Position numbers and translations under genes: made by a program | Assembly (NCBI GenBank): GCA_900752195.1 | Contig: CAADUJ010000007.1 | Coordinates: 248,001-312,000 of the forward strand | Direction: 5' to 3' | Origin: an uncultured Negativicutes bacterium | Lineage (GTDB): Bacteria; Bacillota; Negativicutes; Veillonellales; Megasphaeraceae | DNA length: 64,000 nt | The notes under the pieces: generated by a model | Told to the model about the DNA's origin: nothing | Databases searched by the model: none | Seen by the model: the letters and a program-made list of their open reading frames with translations, nothing else | Part shown: piece after piece, positions 18,278-26,533 of the stretch | How the letters are laid out: every line of letters starts with the position of its first letter | Numbering within the stretch: the first letter of the stretch is position 1

Positions 18278-19279
18278 ATGGAATTGAAACATAACATCTG
18301 GGTATATATTGAATTAGTTGATGGCGCTCCTAGCCATCTGAGCTTGGAATTGTTAGGCAAAGGCCGTGAATTAGCCGATGCAAAGAAAAATACACTCGTT
18401 GCTCTCTTAGCTGGTACCGGTGCTGGTGATGCAGCAAAACAGGTTATCGGGTATGGTGCAGACGCAGCCGTTGTCTTGGATAATGCGGAATTAGCAGAAT
18501 TCGACGCTGCTGTATATACGAAGGCCGTTGCAGCTACGCTTGCGAAATATGAAGCCAGCGTCATGCTCATCCCGGCATCTCACAATGGCCGCGACGTAGG
18601 TGGTCGCCTCTCGGCCGCTATGAACCTGGGCCTTGTGGCAGATTGCATCGATTGTCGTTATGAAGGTGACGACGATACGCTTACATGGATCCGTCCAGCC
18701 TTTACAGGCAAGCTTTTCGTTAAAATCCTTACGACGAGCCGTCCGCAGCTGGCTACGATTGATGAAGCTATTTTCCGTGGTAACGATTTTGACGCAAGCC
18801 GTACTGGCGACGTCGTAACGGAAACGGTTGATTTCAATGCGCCTGTCTCGACACAGAAGCGAGTCGATTTTAAACCGCTGCCGCCGCTAGAAGAACGTCT
18901 GACCATTGATACAGCAGATCTCGTCGTCGGTGCTGGTCGTGGTGTCGGTGATGAAGAAGGTCTGAAAAAGGTGGCCGCCTTTGCTGATGCAATCGGTGCA
19001 CCTCTTGGTGTTTCCAAACCTCTCGTTGATAATGGCTGGGCAAGCCACGACATTCAGATAGGCATTACAGGTAAGAAAATTGCGCCGAAGATTTATATTG
19101 CCCTCGGTATTTCCGGTGCCATCCAGCACGAACTGGGATTGAAAGATGCTGAGCTCATCATTGCCGTAAATACGGATCCCGATGCGCCTATCTTTAAATT
19201 CGCTCACTATGGCATCGTAGGTGACCTCTTTGAAGCTATGCCTCTCCTGGAAGCACAGTTCAAAAAAGTAAAAGGTTAA
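18278..19279 (+). CDS. etfA: Electron transfer flavoprotein subunit alpha
   Basis: EtfA (333 residues) holds the electron-transferring FAD in its C-terminal domain. The FAD motifs are visible: AGRGVG at about 219-224, QIGITGKK at 260-267 and GISGAIQHE at 277-285. The loop usually written GASRPVVDxGW reads GVSKPLVDNGW here, with Lys247 in place of the conserved Arg near the flavin. The gene is translated just after etfB and ends against the convergent yolD gene with a 4-bp overlap. No terminator is visible between them. The pair suits an anaerobic fermenter that couples NADH to acyl-CoA or lactate metabolism. Confidence 0.93.
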   Translation: MELKHNIWVYIELVDGAPSHLSLELLGKGRELADAKKNTLVALLAGTGAGDAAKQVIGYGADAAVVLDNAELAEFDAAVYTKAVAATLAKYEASVMLIPASHNGRDVGGRLSAAMNLGLVADCIDCRYEGDDDTLTWIRPAFTGKLFVKILTTSRPQLATIDEAIFRGNDFDASRTGDVVTETVDFNAPVSTQKRVDFKPLPPLEERLTIDTADLVVGAGRGVGDEEGLKKVAAFADAIGAPLGVSKPLVDNGWASHDIQIGITGKKIAPKIYIALGISGAIQHELGLKDAELIIAVNTDPDAPIFKFAHYGIVGDLFEAMPLLEAQFKKVKG

Positions 19280-19617
19280 TCGTTAGAGCCTGGTACAGGT
19301 CTGATGGCAAGGACGTCTTTGCATCGTAGGTGAAAGTCCTGACAGACGATTGCTTTGCGATAGGCATCGATATATAAGAAGTGCGTTACTTTCGTGAAAC
19401 GCCTTCCTGCATAGAAGAACTGGATTTCTATCTTTGTACCTTTCTGGATGGTACGGATACGGCGATCCAGTTCTTCTTTTTGTTCTTCTGATAAGAGTGC
19501 AGGCGTAGAACGGTCGTGTTCTTCTTCTTTTTGAAGAAGCGCTTTCTGCAATCCTGTGAGTGCATCAAAGGGTTGAAATATTTTGGCGCGGTGTGACGCG
19601 TGTCTCTTTTCCGCCAT
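19276..19617 (-). CDS. YolD-like protein
   Basis: This 113-residue protein matches the YolD-like family: a basic start (MAEKRHASHRAKIF), then PFDALTGLQKALLQKEEE, then a small beta domain ending in a DVLAIRP segment. YolD-like genes in Firmicutes are typically found with Y-family polymerases (for example UvrX-YolD) and are thought to belong to the damage-tolerance response; their action is unknown. The frame is open further upstream, but GGAGGT eight bases before ATG 19617 decides the start. It overlaps the polymerase gene by 53 bp. Confidence 0.82.
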   Translation of the reverse strand: MAEKRHASHRAKIFQPFDALTGLQKALLQKEEEHDRSTPALLSEEQKEELDRRIRTIQKGTKIEIQFFYAGRRFTKVTHFLYIDAYRKAIVCQDFHLRCKDVLAIRPVPGSND

Positions 19618-20872
19618 CTTTATGACCTCCAATCTGTTCATTTCGTTGTCGTGTCGTCGCGCCATCGAGTAAGTCAATGCCGCGGAAAATACTGTTTTTT
19701 CCGAAGCGCTTCTTGATTTCCAAGAGAACCAGTTGCTTTTTATGTTCCCGTGTCGTGTCGGCAGGGCTTTCAAATAAGGACATCTGTTGGAGGGAATTGG
19801 GCAGTATATGTTCTGCTGAAAGGCTAATGCGGCGCACGATGGACGTAGAGGGAACTTTTTCTTTATAGAGTGTCACCAGATGGTCTGTAATGAGCTTTTG
19901 CGAATCTGTAGCCTTGTAGAGTCGGAACGATGCATGGACGGGCGGTACTGTCCGGACACGCATGGAGAAACCGATGAAGAGGGTGAATGTCTGGGCTACG
20001 CTGCGGCGCCGTGTAAGCTCCAGCGCCAGTTGTTCGGCCATTTCGACGACGATGAGAAGGGCTTCGTCACCGCTGTAATCCCGCAATAAGACCTGGTTCA
20101 TCGACACGGATCGGGCCTTTGGACGGTAGTTCTTGATATCGGTAATCGTTGTAGGCTCCCGACCCCAGGCGTGGTCATATAAAATAGCCGCATCTACGCC
20201 GAAAACCTTTTTCAGCTTGTCATAGGATGACGAGGCTACACCGGCCATGTCGTATATGCCTAAGGAGTGGAGCCTTCGTTCCGTTCCCTTGCCGATACGC
20301 CAGAAGTCTGTAAGGGGACGGTGATGCCAGAGTGTTTCCTTGAAAGTAAGTTCGGATAATTCGCCGATGTAATCGGGACTGTGTTTAGCGACGATGTCCA
20401 GAGCAATCTTGGCTAGATAGAGGTTGGTGCCAATGCCACACGTTGCTGGAAGACAGAGACGGTTCCAGATTTGGTGAAGCAGGAATTGAGCCAGTTCCTT
20501 CGGTGATTTTCCATAAAGAGGGATATAGCTCGTAATGTCTAAAAAGGCTTCGTCAATGGAGTAGACAAAAATATCATCTTTAGACAGATAGTCGAGATAG
20601 ATGTCATAAATTTCAGCAGCGTAGTTAATATAGAGCTGCATTCGTGGCGGTGCCATGAGGTAAGGGATATGCTTGGGAATTTCGTAGACACGGCAGCGAT
20701 TTTTGACGCCCTGGGCTTTGAGGCTCGGAGATACGGCGAGACATAGTGTACCTTTACCACGCTCCGGATCGGCGACAACGAGATTGGTCTTGAGGGGATG
20801 GAGGCCTCGCTGGGCACATTCGCAGGAGGCATAAAAAGATTTTAAATCGATGACTACATAAGAACGTTTCAT
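19565..20872 (-). CDS. Y-family DNA polymerase (UvrX/DinB-like)
   Basis: This is an error-prone translesion polymerase of about 435 residues. The catalytic acidic residues are in VVIDLKSFYASCEC near the N-terminus and YSIDEAFLDIT near residue 105. A helix-hairpin-helix and little-finger domain follow. A beta-clamp binding motif QMSLF is seen near residue 382, and the C-terminal tail is basic and probably disordered. GGAGGT seven bases before ATG 20872 fixes the start. The promoter carries a GAAC-N4-GTTC box, so SOS induction through LexA is likely. The polymerase-YolD pairing resembles the UvrX type more than housekeeping DinB. Confidence 0.88.
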   Translation of the reverse strand: MKRSYVVIDLKSFYASCECAQRGLHPLKTNLVVADPERGKGTLCLAVSPSLKAQGVKNRCRVYEIPKHIPYLMAPPRMQLYINYAAEIYDIYLDYLSKDDIFVYSIDEAFLDITSYIPLYGKSPKELAQFLLHQIWNRLCLPATCGIGTNLYLAKIALDIVAKHSPDYIGELSELTFKETLWHHRPLTDFWRIGKGTERRLHSLGIYDMAGVASSSYDKLKKVFGVDAAILYDHAWGREPTTITDIKNYRPKARSVSMNQVLLRDYSGDEALLIVVEMAEQLALELTRRRSVAQTFTLFIGFSMRVRTVPPVHASFRLYKATDSQKLITDHLVTLYKEKVPSTSIVRRISLSAEHILPNSLQQMSLFESPADTTREHKKQLVLLEIKKRFGKNSIFRGIDLLDGATTRQRNEQIGGHKDGGKETRVTPRQNISTL

Positions 20873-20902
20873 GGGACATACCTCCATCATATGAAAATAA
20901 TA

Positions 20903-20914
20903 GAACGTTTGTTC
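20903..20914. promoter_or_regulatory. LexA (SOS) box
   Basis: GAACGTTTGTTC matches the Firmicute LexA operator GAAC-N4-GTTC. It lies just downstream of the -10 of the Y-family polymerase promoter, where a repressor would block transcription. Confidence 0.75.
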
Positions 20915-20922
20915 TATACAAT

Positions 20923-20951
20923 ATCATAACACAGGGCAAAAAGACAATCAA
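20923..20951 (-). promoter_or_regulatory. Promoter of the polymerase-yolD operon
   Basis: On the minus strand, TTGATT (20951-20946), 17-bp spacer, TATGAT (20928-20923). Confidence 0.6.
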
Positions 20952-20973
20952 GAACATATGATCGTATGGGCAT

Positions 20974-21016
20974 AAAAAAATTCCCCTTTTACGCGGTATA
21001 CATAAAAGGGGAATTT
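20974..21016 (-). terminator. Terminator of the FlK-like thioesterase gene
   Basis: A perfect 14-bp inverted repeat (AAATTCCCCTTTTA / TAAAAGGGGAATTT), with a run of T on the minus strand. Confidence 0.85.
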
Positions 21017-21029
21017 AGCGACTGTGCGA

Positions 21030-21425
21030 TTACTTCAATTTGCTCTGTGCTTTTTGAAGGAATGGTGCTGATTCGATAATGAAGCGTTCGTGGACGGCTT
21101 CACCGACGAGGCCGGCATCGTCAAAGGCTTCTACCTTGAAGGTCAATTTCCGGCGGTCTTGTTCGGTCAGAACGGCTTTAGCCCGAACAGTCATGCCAAT
21201 TGGTGTAGCCGAAACGTGCTTGATATTCATGGAAATGCCGACGGTGCCAATCCCTTCGGGGAGCTGTGAGGCAATGGCCTGCACAGAGGCATTTTCCATT
21301 AAGCCGACGAGAGCCGGTGTGGCATAGACAGGAGCAGTGCCACTGGCAAATTTGATGGCCGTATTATTTTCTGTAACTTTTTCGCTGACTTCAGCAGTGG
21401 AATTCAATTTCAATTCAATATCCAT
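21030..21425 (-). CDS. FlK-like hotdog thioesterase
   Basis: This 131-residue single-domain hotdog protein resembles the fluoroacetyl-CoA thioesterase (FlK) group. The segment YATPALVGLMENAS at about 35-48 carries the Thr and Glu used in that group, and HVSATPIGMTVRA is the next conserved part. It probably hydrolyses a short acyl-CoA; most FlK-like proteins outside Streptomyces do not act on fluoroacetyl-CoA, so no substrate is claimed. AAGGAGG precedes the start. It follows nadE on the same strand after a 73-bp gap and ends in a strong terminator, so it may be the last gene of that unit. Confidence 0.78.
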   Translation of the reverse strand: MDIELKLNSTAEVSEKVTENNTAIKFASGTAPVYATPALVGLMENASVQAIASQLPEGIGTVGISMNIKHVSATPIGMTVRAKAVLTEQDRRKLTFKVEAFDDAGLVGEAVHERFIIESAPFLQKAQSKLK

Positions 21426-21498
21426 GATGGACCTCCTTATTACAAATTATCATATATGACCATTCTATCATACTGTAAGTGAAAAAGAAACTGAATAA

Positions 21499-23403
21499 TT
21501 ATGACTTTTGTTGCAATAGTTCCCTTTTCAATGTTTCGTATTGACGAGTGAAGTATGGTGTTAACTGGGCTTCACGCAGGTCATTACCGAAGGAACGGCG
21601 ACTGATGGAGAGGATAGGTGGACTCTGGATTCGTTTGGCTACAGCAAAGCCGGCAATGAGACGCCACCATTTTTCCAGATCTTCTATAAAGGCCTGGGGA
21701 GTGGGGAAGATGTCGCGGACGGATACGGCACAACCGATTTCTTTTTCCAGTGTGCCTTCTATATACCAACGGAGAATAGACTCTGGTGTTGCCCGCTGCC
21801 ATCGTTCGACGAAGGCCCGGAATAGGTAATCGTGATACGGATAGACGATGGGGTCGCCTTCTCCCTTTGTCACGTCCTGGGTAGACGATAATTCGGCACT
21901 AGGTACGATATCGATGCTGCCCTGGGGAACGACTTCCCGATGGAATACAGATTCATTCATATAGCGGGCCAGGGCATAGACCTGATGCTTCCAAAGGTCT
22001 GCTGTGGCAGCTAAGAATCCGGCACTGTCGCCGTAAAGTGTAGCGTAGCCGACAGACGATTCGGCTTTATTGGCATTGCATGTAAAGACGCCGCCAAAAG
22101 CAGCAGCGGCAGCAGCCAGGATACGGCTTGACCGGTCGCGGGCCTGAATATTTTCTTCGATGAAACTCGTCAGAGTGAGATGACCTTTTACCGTCTGCCC
22201 CTGCATGATGGGGGCTTCAGCAAATTGTTTTCTTGTCAGCTCTAGGCTGTCTTGGACGGGGATGACGGTATAGTAGCAACCGATATTATCGGCCAATTCT
22301 TTAGCCAGGCCTTTTGTCATTTCCGAATTGTAGCAACTTGGCATATTGACGAGAAGAATTTGTTCAGGTGGTAAAATCGTCGCGTAGAGGGCGGCGTTTA
22401 CGGCGGAATCAATGCCGCCGGACACGCCGATGACGACTTTTTTCAAGCCCATATCCGTCAGGAAGGACGAAAGACCAAAATGCAAGGCATTATATATATC
22501 GGCTATTTCTGGTTCCAGCGTATTTACGCGCTTGGGCGACGTAAAGCTGCGTGTTTCCTGATCAAGCGTGACGATTGTCAGCTCTTCTGCAAAAGGCGTG
22601 CATTCCGTGTGGAGCGTGCCGTCCTGGTTATAGGCGCCACTGGAGCCGTCAAAGGTATAGATGTTCTTGCCGTTATTTTGGATACCCGTGCAGTTTACAT
22701 ATATGGCTGGCGTATGGATGGCATCGATGGCTTTTCCAAAAAGACGATGGCGACGTTGTGCTTTTCCAATGGTAAAAGGAGAGCTCGAGATATTGACAAA
22801 TACGTCGATGTCATAATTCGTGCTCAAATAGGTCATAGGCTTTACGAAATAGTTGTCATCCCAACTGTCTTCACAGATGAGAGGGCCGATAGAGAGCTTA
22901 CGGCCGTCCTTGAATGTGAGCGTCATTGGCGATAAGAAGTCTTCTGCAAAAGCATGCCGTTCCATAGCGACTTCCATGAGGGATGTAAAATATCGGATGT
23001 CGCTGAATTCCCTGTAATTGGGGAGCAGTGTCTTGATGTAGAAAGGATACGGCGAGTGTTCAGGCGCTACAAAGGTGCCATTGTAGGCACAGAACATGGC
23101 ATTGTATTTGCGCTGTCTTCCATCAGGATTGATGTTTCCTTCTTCTTTTGCAACGTTGCCGTAGATAATAGCAATGTCCTGCGAGAGCTGACGAATTTCA
23201 TCGCCGCAGGCAGTACATTCATTGATGAAATCGGCTTGATCCCAAATATCTCCGATGAGATAACCGGGAATGGCAAGTTCAGGGAAGACGATGATGTCAC
23301 ATTGTTTTTCTTTGGCTTTGGCAATGGCTTCCTTCATGGCTTCGACATTACGGCGTGGATTGCCAGCATGGATATTCAATTGAGCTAAGGCAATTTGATA
23401 CAT
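21499..23403 (-). CDS. nadE: Glutamine-dependent NAD+ synthetase
   Basis: NadE makes NAD from deamido-NAD, ATP and ammonia. The 634-residue protein fuses an N-terminal nitrilase-type glutaminase to the synthetase domain. The Glu-Lys-Cys triad is seen as Glu42 (FPELAIPGY), Lys124 (KTLLPNYREF) and Cys177 (LICEDSW). The ATP pyrophosphatase loop SGGIDS lies near residue 330. The length matches the glutamine-dependent form. AGGAGG precedes the ATG. The gene lies 26 bp behind the SpoVB-like flippase gene, suggesting co-transcription. Confidence 0.94.
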   Translation of the reverse strand: MYQIALAQLNIHAGNPRRNVEAMKEAIAKAKEKQCDIIVFPELAIPGYLIGDIWDQADFINECTACGDEIRQLSQDIAIIYGNVAKEEGNINPDGRQRKYNAMFCAYNGTFVAPEHSPYPFYIKTLLPNYREFSDIRYFTSLMEVAMERHAFAEDFLSPMTLTFKDGRKLSIGPLICEDSWDDNYFVKPMTYLSTNYDIDVFVNISSSPFTIGKAQRRHRLFGKAIDAIHTPAIYVNCTGIQNNGKNIYTFDGSSGAYNQDGTLHTECTPFAEELTIVTLDQETRSFTSPKRVNTLEPEIADIYNALHFGLSSFLTDMGLKKVVIGVSGGIDSAVNAALYATILPPEQILLVNMPSCYNSEMTKGLAKELADNIGCYYTVIPVQDSLELTRKQFAEAPIMQGQTVKGHLTLTSFIEENIQARDRSSRILAAAAAAFGGVFTCNANKAESSVGYATLYGDSAGFLAATADLWKHQVYALARYMNESVFHREVVPQGSIDIVPSAELSSTQDVTKGEGDPIVYPYHDYLFRAFVERWQRATPESILRWYIEGTLEKEIGCAVSVRDIFPTPQAFIEDLEKWWRLIAGFAVAKRIQSPPILSISRRSFGNDLREAQLTPYFTRQYETLKRELLQQKS

Positions 23404-23429
23404 CTCAAGACCTCCTAAAGTATATGGAT

Positions 23430-24977
23430 TTAAAAGAATCTACCAAAGAAAGGTAACCGACGGGCATCGGCTCTTGTCACACCGCCGACAGCGGCCATAA
23501 GACCGATGTAAATGGTGCAGCCTGCCAAGGACGTCACGAGAAGACTGATAAAAAGGCCGATGTGGGCTATCCAACCATAGAGGAAATACATGAGGATGCC
23601 CATGATGGCGGCACACATGACGTTTCGTAAAATGAGGCGAGGGTCGATATAGTATCCCGTTTTGCGGTAGATATAGATGAGGTTCAACCCAGCAGCAACG
23701 CCGATGTCGGCGACAGTAGCATAGGAGGCACCGGTGATGCCGAACGCTGGTATGGCGACGAGAAACCAGTTGCAGGCCACCTTGGCGATACAAGCGATAC
23801 CCATATTGATGACAGGTATCTTAGGTTTCTTTAAACCTTGAAGGATTGCAGTCGTAATCTGATGCAAGCCGAGGAAGCAGATGGCGATGGCGACGGCCCG
23901 CGTAGCATCTGTAGCTGCCGGGGCGTTATAGATGAAGGTAACGACAGGTTCTGCCATGACGTAGAGCATGACTGAAAAGGGAATGGTAACGAGCAAGGCA
24001 ATGCGGACAGCACCTTCGGTCTTGCTGTAGATTTCCGTTGTGTCACCTAAGGTGAAACTATGGCTGATGGCGGGGACAAGACTCATGGCCATGGCAGCCG
24101 TCAGGATAGTGGCTAAATTGATGAGCGGTACGGACATGCCCGTGAGGTAACCGAAAAGTTCTGTAGCCTGTGACGTTGCATAGCCGGCTACTTCCAGACG
24201 CCGTGGAACGATGAGAAGATCCAGGTTTGATACGACAGGGAGCATGATACTCGACAAGGAAATAGGGATAGCCAGGATGACGAGGCGTTTCAGGATGGAT
24301 GTAATGCCTTCTTGTTCCAGCACAGGTCCGTCAGTGGGAAGCTTCCGCTTTAGTCTATAGTAGTAATAAATGAGGACAAGCCAGGCTGCCAGTCCACCGG
24401 CACCGGCACCAAGGCTGGCACCACCGGCTGCATAGTCGAGGCCATAAGGTAATAAAAGAGCGGCAAAGCCAAGCATGACGACGACGCGGACGAGTTGTTC
24501 GACAATCTGGGATAGCGCCGTCGGTGTCATCTGCTGCCATCCCTGCAGATAGCCGCGGTACCCGGCGATAATCGTCGTAAAGAAGATGGCCGGTGCCAGG
24601 GCGATGAGAGAATAGTAGGCCCGGCTTTCACGGATGATGTGATAGTCGATGAGGAAACGGGACCCGAAGAACACGAGGATGCTGAGCACGAGCGCTGTCG
24701 TACAGAGCATCGTCAGGGATATCTTGAATATGCGTTGGGCACCGGTGTAATCCTGACGAGCCACTTTTTCTGCAGTCATAATGGAAATAGCAATGGGAAG
24801 ACCGGCACTGGATACTTCCAAGGCTAACAAATAGATAGGAAAGGCCATCTGATAGATTCCGATGCCTTCACCGCCGAGTATGCGGGACAAGATAATCCAG
24901 TTGATACTGCCAATCGCTTTGACGACGAACCCTGATAACGTGAGAATCAAGGTCCCTGATACGAATTTATTTGCCAT
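23430..24977 (-). CDS. SpoVB/MurJ-like polysaccharide flippase
   Basis: This membrane protein of about 515 residues, with about fourteen helices, belongs to the MOP superfamily branch of SpoVB and YtgP, which move lipid-linked sugars across the inner membrane. The start LSGFVVKAIGSINWIILSRILGGEGIGIYQMA is cut here only for description: key elements are the VKAIGSIN helix and the GGEGIG loop. The frame is open to 25097, but AGAGG before ATG 24977 and family alignment fix the start. A paralogue lies at 34397-35980. Because the organism is probably not a sporulator, a role in envelope polysaccharide or peptidoglycan export is more likely than in spore cortex synthesis. Confidence 0.85.
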   Translation of the reverse strand: MANKFVSGTLILTLSGFVVKAIGSINWIILSRILGGEGIGIYQMAFPIYLLALEVSSAGLPIAISIMTAEKVARQDYTGAQRIFKISLTMLCTTALVLSILVFFGSRFLIDYHIIRESRAYYSLIALAPAIFFTTIIAGYRGYLQGWQQMTPTALSQIVEQLVRVVVMLGFAALLLPYGLDYAAGGASLGAGAGGLAAWLVLIYYYYRLKRKLPTDGPVLEQEGITSILKRLVILAIPISLSSIMLPVVSNLDLLIVPRRLEVAGYATSQATELFGYLTGMSVPLINLATILTAAMAMSLVPAISHSFTLGDTTEIYSKTEGAVRIALLVTIPFSVMLYVMAEPVVTFIYNAPAATDATRAVAIAICFLGLHQITTAILQGLKKPKIPVINMGIACIAKVACNWFLVAIPAFGITGASYATVADIGVAAGLNLIYIYRKTGYYIDPRLILRNVMCAAIMGILMYFLYGWIAHIGLFISLLVTSLAGCTIYIGLMAAVGGVTRADARRLPFFGRFF

Positions 24978-25109
24978 GTTGGAGCCTCTTTTACTAGTAA
25001 GGATAATCATTCGGCTCTTCCGCAGAACACGTCTTTTGGGGAACCGTAACAAACAATTAATTTTATCATAGTTACAAAAAAAATACCATGATTTCACCTG
25101 AAAAACGTG

Positions 25110-25138
25110 TTAACGCCATGACTATTCTATGGTATACT
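25110..25138 (+). promoter_or_regulatory. Promoter of the trk operon
   Basis: TTAACG at 25110-25115, 17-bp spacer, extended -10 TGG-TATACT ending at 25138. Confidence 0.6.
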
Positions 25139-25166
25139 TAGACGAATACAGAAGGAGGTACCTATT

Positions 25167-26531
25167 GTGCGTATTGTCATTATCGGAGCCGGGAAATTAG
25201 GGTACAGCATTGCTGAGCTTTTATCAAACGAACAGTATGATGTCGTCGTAGTCGATCAGGATGAAACCCGCCTGGAAGCCGTTAAAAATAATCTCGATGT
25301 TCTTACGATTCTTGCCAATGGCGCCAGCCCTGTCACGATGGAGGACCCAGATATCCGGAACTCCGATCTTCTCGTTGCAGCGACAGCCATTGATGAAGTG
25401 AATATGGTATCGTGCATCCTCGCTAAGAAGCATGGTATCCGCTATACGGCGGCCCGCATCCGCGATATGAAAGTCATTGATAATTCTGATGATATAACGA
25501 TTGCCAAGAATTATTTGAAAGAAAACTTTGATATTGATATGATCCTCAATCCGGAAATGATTACGGCGCGTGAAATCGACCGCGTCCTCATGATGCCGGC
25601 GGCTCTGGATGTGGAAGATTTTGCCAATGGAAAGGTCCGGCTCTTCGAAACGAAAGTACGCCGTCAATCGCCGCTGGCGAATATTCCTCTCAAGGATCTG
25701 GCCATGCCAAAGTCAGTCTTGGCCGGGATGATATTCCGAGACCATCGCATGATCATCCCTCATGGAGATGATTGTCTCTTGCCACATGATAATGCCTATT
25801 TTATCGGTGACCCGAAGGCTATCGAAAAATTTAGTGAAAGCTTTACACCTAGTGGAACAAAGAAAGTGGAACGGGTCATGATCATCGGTGCTGGTCGGAC
25901 CGGACGCTATCTGGCGACGATGCTGGATCAGCAGGATGTCAAGGTGAAGATTATTGAAAAAGATCATGAACGGTGCCGTCTCGTAGCTGACAAGCTTGAA
26001 GAAGGCCTTGCTATCTGTGGCGATGGTACGGATATTGACCTTCTTATTCAGGAAGGCGTAGCTGATGCCGATGCCGTTATTTGTGTCACTGATGATGATA
26101 AGCTCAATCTTATGTTGGCCCTGATTGCCAAGCATTTTGGAGCAAAGAAGACCATCGTCCGTGTAGCCCGGATTGAATACATGGATCTCATGCAGAAAGT
26201 CGGCGTCGATATCGTTTTGTCGTCACGGCTGTTATCAGCCAGCGAAGTCCTTGCGTTTGCCCGTCGTGGCGGTGTCGTATCGGTATCGCTCCTGGAAGGC
26301 GCCAAGGCTGAAGCCGTGGAAGTCATCGTCCAGAAAGGGGCCCCTGTGGCGGGGCACCGCCTTATGGATGTCCGTCTTCCCAGGGAATGCCTTGTGTGCG
26401 CCTACGTCCGCAATGACGTCGCTACCATTCCAAATGGCAGCTCTGTCTTACAAGCCGGCGACAGGACAATTCTGTTCATCCAGACGGAACATTCTAAAAA
26501 GGTCATGAAATATTTTAAAGGCAGGGACTGA
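25167..26531 (+). CDS. trkA: Trk potassium uptake regulatory protein TrkA
   Basis: TrkA is the cytoplasmic nucleotide-binding ring that gates TrkH/KtrB channels. The 454-residue protein has two RCK-N/RCK-C repeats. The dinucleotide loops are IGAGKLGYSIA near residue 5 and IIGAGRTGRYLA near residue 238, each followed by an acidic residue at the end of the second strand (VVDQDE, IIEKDHE). The start is GTG 25167, with GAAGGAGG eight bases upstream. It is the first gene of an operon with three trkH-type genes and is the only ring subunit visible for them. Confidence 0.93.
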   Translation: MRIVIIGAGKLGYSIAELLSNEQYDVVVVDQDETRLEAVKNNLDVLTILANGASPVTMEDPDIRNSDLLVAATAIDEVNMVSCILAKKHGIRYTAARIRDMKVIDNSDDITIAKNYLKENFDIDMILNPEMITAREIDRVLMMPAALDVEDFANGKVRLFETKVRRQSPLANIPLKDLAMPKSVLAGMIFRDHRMIIPHGDDCLLPHDNAYFIGDPKAIEKFSESFTPSGTKKVERVMIIGAGRTGRYLATMLDQQDVKVKIIEKDHERCRLVADKLEEGLAICGDGTDIDLLIQEGVADADAVICVTDDDKLNLMLALIAKHFGAKKTIVRVARIEYMDLMQKVGVDIVLSSRLLSASEVLAFARRGGVVSVSLLEGAKAEAVEVIVQKGAPVAGHRLMDVRLPRECLVCAYVRNDVATIPNGSSVLQAGDRTILFIQTEHSKKVMKYFKGRD

Positions 26532-26533
26532 CG

